Origin: Fibrella forsythiae
GTDB lineage: Bacteria; Bacteroidota; Bacteroidia; Cytophagales; Spirosomataceae
DNA length: 64,000 bases
NCBI RefSeq assembly: GCF_017353175.1
Contig: NZ_JAFMYW010000004.1
Location: 534,122-598,121 of the forward strand
Direction: 5' to 3'
This document shows, piece after piece, positions 17,661 through 26,000 of the stretch; the first letter of the stretch is position 1; each line of letters starts with the position of its first letter. The translations under genes and the position numbers were made by a program. Below the pieces are notes generated by a model. The model was given only the letters and a program-made list of their open reading frames with translations, searched no databases and was not told the origin of the DNA.

Positions 17661-17695
17661 AAAAAAGCCGTTCCTGAACCAGGAACGGCTTTTTG
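17661..17695. terminator. Bidirectional intrinsic terminator
   Basis: 10-bp stem AGCCGTTCCT/AGGAACGGCT with a 5-nt loop, an A-run before it and a T-run after it. It lies between the convergent M48 and acyl-CoA dehydrogenase genes. Confidence 0.88.
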
Positions 17696-17740
17696 ATTCT
17701 TCAGTTGTTGTAAAAAGCGTAATTAGCGACGTGCAGCCAC

Positions 17741-19540
17741 TTAGAAAATGTATTTGTTCTCGGCGATCATAGCATCGGCCACGCGGCGGCGAGCATCTTT
17801 CAGATTGATCGGCTCGATCTTGGTGAACCGTTTCAGGCCCATCAGCATCACGCGCAGTTCATCACCTTCGGCAAAGCTAGTGATGGCCGACCGACCCGCC
17901 GCACTGATTTTCTCAACGGCTTCGTGCAGGTACGTGATCGCGATGTCTTTTTGCAACGCCAGCGCCGCTTCGCCTTTCAGGCCAATCGACTTCTCAACGC
18001 GCAACAGCACCGACTCCGCTACGTATACTTCGATTGCCATATCGGCCAGATTCATCAGGATCTCCTGTTCGTGCGAGAGTTTGCCCATGAATTTCTGAAC
18101 AGCCGCGCCGGCAATCATCAGCACCGATTTCTTTAGGTTTTTCAATACTTTCTTTTCGGCAGCAAACATCGACTCGTCTTCGTCGCTGCTGAAATCAGGA
18201 ATCGACATGATCTCTTTGGCAATGGCCATGGCGGGTGTCATCAGGTCGAGTTCGCCTTTCATAGCGCGCTTCAACAGCATATCCACCACCAGCATCCGGT
18301 TGATCTCGTTGGTACCTTCAAAAATCCGGTTGATCCGGGCATCACGGTAGGCACGTTCCATGGGCGCGTCGGCTGAGTAACCCATGCCGCCATACACCTG
18401 AACACCTTCGTCGACTACGTAGTCGAGCGCTTCTGAACCGTGTACTTTCATGATGGCACACTCAATGGCGAACTGCTCCAGGGCTTTCAGCTTGGCCGTT
18501 GCATCATCCATACCGCCTGCTTTCAGGTCTTCAATGGCATCGTCGATGTTCTGTCCGGCCCGGTAGCTGGCCGATTCAGAGGCGTACACTTTAATCGCCA
18601 TTTCGCCCAGCTTATGCTTGATGGCACCGAACCGGGAAATGTTGATACCGAACTGCTTGCGCTCATTCGAGTAGCGAACCGCGTCGTTGATCGCCTGCTT
18701 GGCACCACCTACTACGGCAATACCCAGTTTAATCCGACCAATGTTCAGGATGTTCACGGCAATTTTGAAACCGTTACCGCGCTCCGACAGCAGGTTCTCA
18801 ACGGGTACTTTCACATCAGTAAAAAACACCTGACGTGTATCTGACCCCTTGATACCCAGCTTATGTTCCGGTTCGTTCATCGTGATGCCTTCATACGAAC
18901 GCTCTACGATGAATGCGCTCAAGTTTTTGTCGTCGTCGATTTTAGCGAAGACGATGTATAAGTCTGCGAAACCACCGTTGGTGATCCACATTTTCTGACC
19001 GGTGATGGTGTAGAACGTACCATCCTCCGACAGTTTGGCTTTCGTTTTACCTGAGTTGGCATCTGAACCCGAATCGGGCTCAGTAAGGCAATAAGCCGCT
19101 TTCCACTCGCCCGTAGCCAGTTTAGGCAGGTATTTCGCTTTTTGCTCGTCGTTACCGTAATACACGATCGGCAACGTACCGATACCCGTGTGCGCCGACA
19201 GGGCTACCGAAAACGAATGACCGGCACCGGTAGCTTCGGCCACCAGCATCGACGTGTTGAAGTTCATGCCGAAACCGCCGTATTCTTCAGGAACCGACGT
19301 ACCCAGCAAACCCAGTTCACCCGCTTTGTCCATCAACGACGACATCAAATCCGGCGATTTGGCGGCATCGATTTCGTCCAGACGAGGCCAGATTTCTTTG
19401 GCCAGAAACTCACGGCAGGTAGCCGCAATCATCTGTTGCTCTTCGGTAAACTCTTCAGGAATGAACACCTGCGAGGCGTCCGTGTCTTTAATCAAAAACT
19501 CGCCGCCTTTAATCGAAGCTTTATTGTCGGTCGCAATCAT
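17741..19540 (-). CDS. Acyl-CoA dehydrogenase (long-chain type with C-terminal extension)
   Basis: 599 residues: a normal ~400-residue dehydrogenase (helical domain, beta domain with AYCLTEPDSGSDA and WITNGG, C-terminal helical domain with YGGMGYSADAPMER) plus a ~190-residue extension, as in VLCAD/ACAD9-like enzymes. The catalytic base is the Glu in RIFEGTNEI. It oxidises acyl-CoA to trans-2-enoyl-CoA with FAD and passes electrons to ETF. It is monocistronic. Two copies of an 18-bp palindrome in the promoter point to tight control, probably by a TetR-type fatty-acid regulator encoded elsewhere. Confidence 0.92.
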   Translation of the reverse strand: MIATDNKASIKGGEFLIKDTDASQVFIPEEFTEEQQMIAATCREFLAKEIWPRLDEIDAAKSPDLMSSLMDKAGELGLLGTSVPEEYGGFGMNFNTSMLVAEATGAGHSFSVALSAHTGIGTLPIVYYGNDEQKAKYLPKLATGEWKAAYCLTEPDSGSDANSGKTKAKLSEDGTFYTITGQKMWITNGGFADLYIVFAKIDDDKNLSAFIVERSYEGITMNEPEHKLGIKGSDTRQVFFTDVKVPVENLLSERGNGFKIAVNILNIGRIKLGIAVVGGAKQAINDAVRYSNERKQFGINISRFGAIKHKLGEMAIKVYASESASYRAGQNIDDAIEDLKAGGMDDATAKLKALEQFAIECAIMKVHGSEALDYVVDEGVQVYGGMGYSADAPMERAYRDARINRIFEGTNEINRMLVVDMLLKRAMKGELDLMTPAMAIAKEIMSIPDFSSDEDESMFAAEKKVLKNLKKSVLMIAGAAVQKFMGKLSHEQEILMNLADMAIEVYVAESVLLRVEKSIGLKGEAALALQKDIAITYLHEAVEKISAAGRSAITSFAEGDELRVMLMGLKRFTKIEPINLKDARRRVADAMIAENKYIF

Positions 19541-19551
19541 TGTTCAGGAAT

Positions 19552-19620
19552 TGTTATGCGTGCATACTATTTACGTGCAAAGATGGGAATTAATTCCATA
19601 GGTAGTATGCATGCATACTA
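19552..19620 (-). promoter_or_regulatory. Twin 18-bp operators around the acyl-CoA dehydrogenase promoter
   Basis: A perfect palindrome TAGTATGCATGCATACTA occupies 19603-19620; a second copy with 15 of 18 bases identical occupies 19552-19569, 51 bp away centre to centre. Between them on the minus strand is CATCTTTG (19578-19585), one base from the TAnnTTTG -7 consensus, so one operator covers the -33 zone and the other the start of transcription. The size and symmetry are typical of TetR-family operators. The regulator is not in this window. Confidence 0.65.
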
Positions 19621-19666
19621 TTATTTTACACGAACGGATTCCGGCTTAATCCAGTAACTTTCAGCG

Positions 19667-19783
19667 GGGAATTGGTTGATTGGTTGGCTGGTTAACTGGT
19701 TGGCTGGTTCATTGGTTGACTTCGTCTGCCAACGCAATCCTACCAATCAACGAATTGCCCAGCCAACCAATCAACCAATCCCC
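19667..19783. repeat. Palindromic TTGGTTGATTGG-type element
   Basis: Perfect 21-nt arms (ATTGGTTGATTGGTTGGCTGG at the left) extended by GGGG/CCCC with one bulged base. The left arm is followed by extra GGTTGGCTGGTT copies. It lies just before the DUF2911 gene; a reading frame runs through it but is not conserved-looking. Confidence 0.7.
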
Positions 19784-19802
19784 AATTACCAACAACCTGA
19801 CA

Positions 19803-20351
19803 ATGGAATTTCTTTCAACAATTGACACCTCTACCTGGCTCATCATCGGAGGCATACTCCTGTTCATCTTTGGCGTTGCCCTTTATCTACGTGCATCGGC
19901 GAAGAGAAGCCCGAAGGCAGTGGCGCAGGCTACGCAGAATGGCATTACGGTGAAAGTGCTGTATTGCCAGCCCAGCCGAAAAGACCGCACCATTTTCGGC
20001 GGCGTCGTGAAATACGATAAAGTATGGCGTACGGGAGCCAACGCGGCCACAATCGTCGAGTTGTCGCAGGATGTGCGTGTCAACGGCAACCGGCTGGCGA
20101 AAGGGCGTTACTCGCTGTACACGATTCCCACCCCGAACGACTGGACAATCATCATTAACCGCCGGACGGGTCAGTGGGGGGTGAGCTATAAGGAAGCGGC
20201 TGACGTTATGCGTTTTCCCGCCAGTACCCGGCCTTACAGCCCAACGGCCGAGCAGTTCTTCATTAGTTTCGAACCGCAACCCGGCGGCATTAACATGCTG
20301 CTAACCTGGGAAGATGTTCAGGTGGTGGTACCGTTCCAGAAGGCAGCTTAA
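19803..20351 (+). CDS. DUF2911 membrane-anchored protein
   Basis: 182 residues from ATG 19803, chosen because further upstream codons lie in the palindromic repeat. One N-terminal transmembrane segment (about 12-30) is followed by a DUF2911 domain: LYCQPSRKDRTIFGG, KVWRTGANAATI, GRYSLYTIP, WTIIINRRTGQWG. The domain is common in Bacteroidota and its function is unknown. The C-terminal half is beta-rich and would face the periplasm. Single gene with a 44-bp palindrome after it. Confidence 0.85.
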   Translation: MEFLSTIDTSTWLIIGGILLFIFGVALYLRASAKRSPKAVAQATQNGITVKVLYCQPSRKDRTIFGGVVKYDKVWRTGANAATIVELSQDVRVNGNRLAKGRYSLYTIPTPNDWTIIINRRTGQWGVSYKEAADVMRFPASTRPYSPTAEQFFISFEPQPGGINMLLTWEDVQVVVPFQKAA

Positions 20352-20384
20352 GTAGCTGGTGGGGGTGATTTGAATTCGCGCTGT

Positions 20385-20510
20385 AGTGAATTGCTGACGC
20401 ATGGCCCTTCGACAGGCTCAGGGTGACAATCTCACCCAAGTTCGTCATTCACATTCTTGAGTGTCCTGTCACCCTGAGCCTGTCGAAGGGCCATGCGTCA
20501 GCAATTCACT
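20385..20510. repeat. Perfect 44-bp inverted repeat
   Basis: Two 44-nt arms without a mismatch around a 38-nt loop. The arms read AGTGAATTGCTGACGCATGG then CCCTTCGACAGGCTCAGGGTGACA. The TGCTGACGCAT part recurs at 4978-4990 and near 30815, beside other repeats. It separates the convergent DUF2911 and Rrf2 genes. Confidence 0.85.
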
Positions 20511-20571
20511 AAAATATAGCAACATACAGCCTAACCCAAGCATCGCCCGGTCTATCCCAGCCTGGGCGATG

Positions 20572-21018
20572 TTATTTTATGACATCAATAAGGTGCGCGG
20601 GTTGGGCTCTGTCGACCAGCATTTGCATCGTGGTTGTTTCGTAAACGGCCAGGTTCGCATCACGTACCTGGAGCATGATTGGCCGGATGGCGCAGGTTTC
20701 TTCATCTTCACAGTCGTCGCAGCGAACGTAGAAGTTAAGCGACACGCAGGGCGTGGGGGCGATTGGTCCGTCGATAATGCGGATTACCTGCGCCAATGTG
20801 ATGCGTTCGGGATCGACCCGTAGCGAATAACCACCCCCTTTTCCTTTCTGGCTTTGGAGCATTCCCTGATTACGCAGTTCGAGTAAAATTGCTTCCAGAA
20901 ATTTCTGCGGAATCGATTCGCGCGCCGCGATCTGGGAGATCAGAACCGGGCCTTCCCCATACAACTCGGTGAGGGCCTTCAACGCCTTGATGGCGTATTT
21001 AGCTTTTTTTGAGATCAT
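20572..21018 (-). CDS. Rrf2-family transcriptional regulator
   Basis: 148 residues. An N-terminal winged helix (KAKYAIKALKALTEL, IAARESIPQKFLEAIL, KGKGGGYSL) is followed by a dimerisation helix and a loop with four cysteines (C-x9-C-x2-C-x5-C around PCVSLNFYVRCDDC). IscR-type members bind an Fe-S cluster through three such cysteines, so cluster sensing is likely. Target genes are not evident; the FGE-like gene just upstream on the same strand is separate. Confidence 0.9.
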   Translation of the reverse strand: MISKKAKYAIKALKALTELYGEGPVLISQIAARESIPQKFLEAILLELRNQGMLQSQKGKGGGYSLRVDPERITLAQVIRIIDGPIAPTPCVSLNFYVRCDDCEDEETCAIRPIMLQVRDANLAVYETTTMQMLVDRAQPAHLIDVIK

Positions 21019-21138
21019 ACGTCAAATCCAGTTTATGTGTGAATGGGGCCGTACTCTATAACACTACTTTTGATCGATAAATTTTGTATAGTATTTCGAT
21101 AAATAAAAATAGCGCCCGGTATGGGGCGCTAACTGTGC

Positions 21139-22131
21139 TTAATAATCTTTGATCGGCTTGATATCATAATACGCCCTGATCTCTTCGATAGGCGGTGTTT
21201 TCTGCGGACGCACGATCCGGAAGCCACAGAAGGAAGCCGACGTCATCCACCAGTCTGATTTGGGGCTTTGCGGGTCAATGACTTTCCAGGCAGGGTCTGA
21301 TGGGGTGCGGGCGGCCGAACGGGCCACCGTGGCGTCATCATCCCACGAACCACCCCGAACACTGTTCGGATAGAGTGTTTTTCGGGGCGCGTAGGGTTCT
21401 TTCACCGTTCCCTTGACCACCTGCGCGTAATAATCGGCAATGTACTGATCCTGCGTCCATTCCATCACATTTCCGTGCATGTCGTACAGGCCAAACGCGT
21501 TGGGTTTTTTGGTGCCGATCTTCTTATAGCCGCCACCGCTGTTGTCTTTATACACGGCATACGTACCCAGCAACTTCGGGTCGGCGCCAAACGAGAACGG
21601 TGTGGTCGTTCCGGCGCGGCAGGCATATTCCCATTCGGCCTCGGTAGGCAATCGGTAAAAAACACCCGTTTTGTCGTAAAGCCAGGCACAGAATTTGACT
21701 GCCGCATACTGTGTCATGTTAATCGCCGGATACCCTGTTCGGCCCATACCAAACGACATATCAACATACGACGGACTGGGCCGGGTGGTGGCATCGGTCT
21801 TACTCAGATCAGCCCCTTCCGGATAGCGGGCGGCCATCTCCTTTTCGATGTTTTTGGTGGTGAACAGATCGTAGATGTCCCAGGTGATCTCATATTTACC
21901 CATCCAGAACGGCTCGATGGTGACCTTATGCTGCGGGCCCTCATCTGGTTTGCGGCCTTTTTCAGTGGCAGGGCTGCCCATCAGGTACGTTCCACCCGGA
22001 ATAGCCTGCATCGGATAAGTCTGATTACTACCCGTAATAACCTGCGTATAGGAGGCAAATTCGGTGTTCTGGGCTACCAAAAGCCCATTAAGAGAAAGCA
22101 AAAGGATCAGTAAACTTGTTAAACGAACCAT
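21139..22131 (-). CDS. Secreted formylglycine-generating-enzyme-like (SUMF1) domain protein
   Basis: 330 residues with a cleavable Sec signal (MVRLTSLLILLLSLNGLLVAQ). The single domain shows family marks: PMQAIPGGTYLMGSP, FWMGKYEIT, RLPTEAEWEYACRAG, GLYDMHGNVMEWT, VRGGSW and the ending FCGFRIVR. In Bacteroidota the fold is used by gliding/T9SS proteins GldJ and GldK as well as by true sulfatase activators; no sulfatase is near, so enzymatic activity is doubtful. Single gene. Confidence 0.85.
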   Translation of the reverse strand: MVRLTSLLILLLSLNGLLVAQNTEFASYTQVITGSNQTYPMQAIPGGTYLMGSPATEKGRKPDEGPQHKVTIEPFWMGKYEITWDIYDLFTTKNIEKEMAARYPEGADLSKTDATTRPSPSYVDMSFGMGRTGYPAINMTQYAAVKFCAWLYDKTGVFYRLPTEAEWEYACRAGTTTPFSFGADPKLLGTYAVYKDNSGGGYKKIGTKKPNAFGLYDMHGNVMEWTQDQYIADYYAQVVKGTVKEPYAPRKTLYPNSVRGGSWDDDATVARSAARTPSDPAWKVIDPQSPKSDWWMTSASFCGFRIVRPQKTPPIEEIRAYYDIKPIKDY

Positions 22132-22298
22132 AGAAAACGTTGTCTATCACGTACAGGCAAAAAGGAATGTTGTAAGCAAACTACCTTATTAGACAACTTC
22201 GGCCGAATTTTTGCTTGATTAATTACAATTGATTAACGAAATAGTGTAATTACTTACGTATATTGCCCGCAACTTCTGACTACGCAACCAACTCAACC

Positions 22299-22817
22299 AT
22301 GAACAAGTGTATCTTCCTTGACCGTGACGGCGTATTGAACGAAGACCGAACCGACTATGTCTACCGGGTCGAAGACTTCATCATTCCCGATGGCGTAGTT
22401 GAAGGTCTCCGTCGGCTCAAGGAAGCTGGTTACATGCTGATTGTGATCACCAATCAGGCGGGCATTGCCAAAGGACTATATACCCGCGACGATGTCATGC
22501 GTTGTCATTCGTACCTACAGGAACAGTGCGGCAACCTGATCGACGATATCTACTACAGTCCACACCACCCCGACTACACCACGCGTTCGCTGACGCGCAA
22601 GCCGGAATCATTGATGCTCGAAAAAGCCATTGCTAAATACAACATCGACGTCACTAAATCGTGGATGATCGGCGATGCCCTGCGCGACATGATTGCCGGT
22701 CGCCGCGTGGGCGTGAAAACGGTTCACGTTACCCACGCCCCCACCGAGCCTACTGCCGGCGACTGTAGCGCTGATAACCTCCTGAAGGCATCTGAACGCG
22801 TACTGGCTTATCATTGA
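22299..22817 (+). CDS. HAD-IIIA phosphatase, GmhB / histidinol-phosphatase type
   Basis: 172 residues from ATG 22299. HAD motif I is FLDRDGVLNEDR, motif II VITNQAG, and motif IV MIGDALRDMIAG. It resembles D-glycero-D-manno-heptose-1,7-bisphosphate 7-phosphatase, an enzyme of LPS heptose synthesis. However, the zinc loop of classic GmhB (CPHHP and a following C-x-C) reads SPHHP with no cysteine, so the metal site is absent and the substrate may differ. No other heptose genes lie nearby. Confidence 0.8.
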   Translation: MNKCIFLDRDGVLNEDRTDYVYRVEDFIIPDGVVEGLRRLKEAGYMLIVITNQAGIAKGLYTRDDVMRCHSYLQEQCGNLIDDIYYSPHHPDYTTRSLTRKPESLMLEKAIAKYNIDVTKSWMIGDALRDMIAGRRVGVKTVHVTHAPTEPTAGDCSADNLLKASERVLAYH

Positions 22818-22860
22818 AAGTAGAGGCTGGCGGGCTCCCCGGTAGAATTGGGGGTAGGTT

Positions 22861-22961
22861 TTTGTCATCCCGACGGAAGGAGGGATCGTGGCGTTCCTTC
22901 ACATAGAGCCCGGCACTTTCGATAAGAGCGACACGATCCCTCCTTCCGTCGGGATGACAAA
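22861..22961. repeat. Palindromic element, copy 1 (GTCATCCCGACG family)
   Basis: Perfect 30-nt arms beginning TTTGTCATCCCGACGGAAGG around a 41-nt loop containing GCCCGGCACTTT. A second member lies at 28651-28757, with the same arm core and the same loop string, flanking the macroglobulin gene on its other side. Confidence 0.85.
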
Positions 22962-23077
22962 AGCGCTGCTTGGTAACGACCAGGCATTTTGATTTACCGC
23001 ATAAAATACAATCGCCTTCCCACATATAAAAGGCACCGGAATTCTGCGTTTATTAGCGGCGTAAACCCTTGCCATTC

Positions 23078-26000
23078 ATGTCTTTCTCTGCCCCCGCCCG
23101 CCTGTGGCTGGCACTCCTCACCGTCACGCTGACGCTGTCGCACTGCGCCCGTTTATCGAATACTGTTTCGGTGGTTGGCCGGAACTTCGACGACGAGATT
23201 CAGCAGTCGCAAAACCTGGTTTTTTCCTTCAACAAAAACGTCGGGCCGGATGGCACAGGCGCACAGGCCGATGTATGGGAATCAACGCCGTATATCACCT
23301 TCAAGCCTGCCGTGAAAGGGCAATTCAAATGGACATCGCCGAGCGAGCTGGTGTTTTCGCCCGCCACCGCCTTCGACCCCGCTACGAATTACCGCGCTGA
23401 GCTGTCGAAAGAATTACTTCGGAATGCGACGGATAAAGGCCTGAGCGTATCGGGCGATGAGATCGAGTTCCACACGCCCTACCTGCAACTCGTTGGCACC
23501 GAAACCTGGTGGACACGCGCGGCGGGCAACACTGCCGGTACGTCGGGACAGCCGGTGGCCAAAACGCGGCTTCGGTTCAACTACCCAGTGTCGGCGGCGG
23601 AGGTGGCTTCGCGGCTGGGAATCAAAGCGGACGAGGCGACCGTGACGGCAGGACCCATTCAAGCACAGGGAGATGCACTGTCGGGCGGCGGATTGATCGT
23701 GACGCTGACCGACGCGCCCAATGCCGACAATGAACAGCCGTTGACACTGACCGTCGATAAAGGCGTGAAGGTGCCCAACACGGCGTACACGAGCACCGAA
23801 ACCATTCAGCAAACCGCCACGCTGCCTACCCGCTCGAAACTAGAGGTGGTAGACGTACAGTCGGGCTTCACCAATCAACAGGGCACGGTGCGCGTGGTGA
23901 CAACCCAAACGCTGCAACCCAATCAGAACCTGGGGCTATACTACACCATTCAGCCCGTCGTTAAGACCACCGCCGAACTGACCGACAATGGCCTGCTGAT
24001 CAAAGGCGATTTCAACGAAACCGACACCTACGTCATCACCTTCACCGACCAGATGCGCGGCGTGCTGAACACCAAACTCGACGAGCCTGTTTCACGTGAT
24101 GTGTTCTTCGGGAAAATGCCCGCCGGTCTGCAGTTCGCCACCCGAAATGCGCTCTATCTGTCGTCGAAAGGGTCGCGGAATGTGGGGCTGAGCATTACGA
24201 ACGTAGACAAGGTGCAGGTAAAAATTGCGCGGTTGTACGAAAACAACCTGCTCCACTACCTGAAAAACAACCGTTACGAAGACTACGCGCAGCAAGGCAC
24301 CGGCGAAGAGGCCACCTGGGGGCCGTCGGGTACCTATTCGTACGGCAATGATGAGGAAGGCGACCTGAGCAGCGTGCTGGTCGATAAGACGGTGCAGACG
24401 AGCGATCTGCCGAAAGTACGCGGCGTGTCGGCGCTGAACCTGGCCATTCCCGATCAGGCAACGGGCGACCGGGAACGGCCCCTGCGCGGCGCGTACCTGG
24501 TATCGGTGCAGTCGAAAGACGAGGCCTACGTGTCGGCCACGCAGCTGGTGTCGATCTCGGATATCGGCCTGATTGCCCGACAAACGGATACCGACTTGCT
24601 GGTCTGGGCCAATTCCATCCAAAGCGCCGAGCCGCTCGATGGGGTGGAGATTTCGCTGATCAGCAGCAATAACCAGTCGGTGTATACGCTGAAGACGGAC
24701 GGCAAAGGCTTTGTCAAATTCGAGAAAATCCAGGAAAAAGCGCCGGGTTTCACCATCGCCATGCTCACGGCCCGCACGGGCGACGACTTCAACTTCCTGC
24801 ACCTGACCGACACGCAGGTTGAAACGTCGCGCTTCGAGGTGGATGGCAAACGCACGAACGCAACGGGCCTGAACGCTTTCGTCTATGGCGACCGCAACAT
24901 TTACCGCCCAGGCGAGACCATCCACCTGAACACCGTTATCCGCCCTGAAGCGGGCAGCAAAACCACCGTGGCCGAGGTTCCGCTGTCGGTGCGGGTGCTG
25001 ATGCCCAACGGCAGCGAGTACCGCGTGTTCCGCAAGGTGACCGACGAGCAGGGCTCCGCGCCAGTGGACGTACCGGTAGACCCCGCCGCCGTTACGGGCA
25101 GCTACACCGTGGAGGTGCTGAACGCCAGCAATACGCTGCTGACCTCGCAGGCCATCAGCATCGAAGAGTTTATTCCCGACCGGATCAAAGTGGATGTAAA
25201 AACGGCGCAGGAGAGCTATAAAGCCGGGCAAACCATTGTGCTATCAGCCACGGCGCAAAACCTGTTCGGGCCACCCGCGTCTGATCGCGCTTACGAAGTG
25301 GAATTGCAGTTGAAACGCCGCGTTTTTGCGCCTAAAGGCTACGGAGCCTACACGTTCAGCATTCCCGCCGAGGCGACGGGCGTACCCACGTCGTTCGAGA
25401 AAACGCTGCGCCAGGGCCGCACCGACGCCGCCGGACAAGCTACCGAAAGCTTCCCCATCCCCGCCGATTACCGCGATATTGGGCTGCTCGAAGCCAAGCT
25501 GTTCGTGACCGTATTCGACGAAAATGGCCGACCCGTAAACCGCCTCCGCCGCCTCGACGTGCAAACGCAGGACGTGTTCTACGGCATCCGGCTGGCCGAT
25601 ACGTACCTGACCACCAACACACCGCTGGCCGTTGAGGTCGTGGGCCTGAACGCAGCCGGTCAACCGCAGTCGGCGAAGGCGCAGGTCGACGTGGTGCGGT
25701 TCGATTACCAGACCGTGACCGAAAAGCAGGCCGACGGGCAGATCAAGTACAGCAGCAAACGCCGCGAAAAGATCGTATACACCAACACGCTTAGTCTCGG
25801 CGCTAAACCCACGCCGTTCAGGTACGTGCCTACGGTGTCGGGCGAGTATGAGGTGCGGGTACGTCGGCCTGGTGCTGTTGGCTACACGGCGGCTGATTTC
25901 TACGCCTATGGTTGGGGCAGCACGTCGGCCTCGTCGTTTGAAGTGAGCACCGAAGGCGAGGTGTTGATGGAGTTCGACAAGCCGACTTATGAAACCGGAG

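Noticed and set aside
19680..19802. N-terminal extension of the DUF2911 protein (Trp/Leu/Thr-rich)
   Set aside because: These codons lie in a palindromic repeat; ATG 19803 gives a normal membrane anchor.
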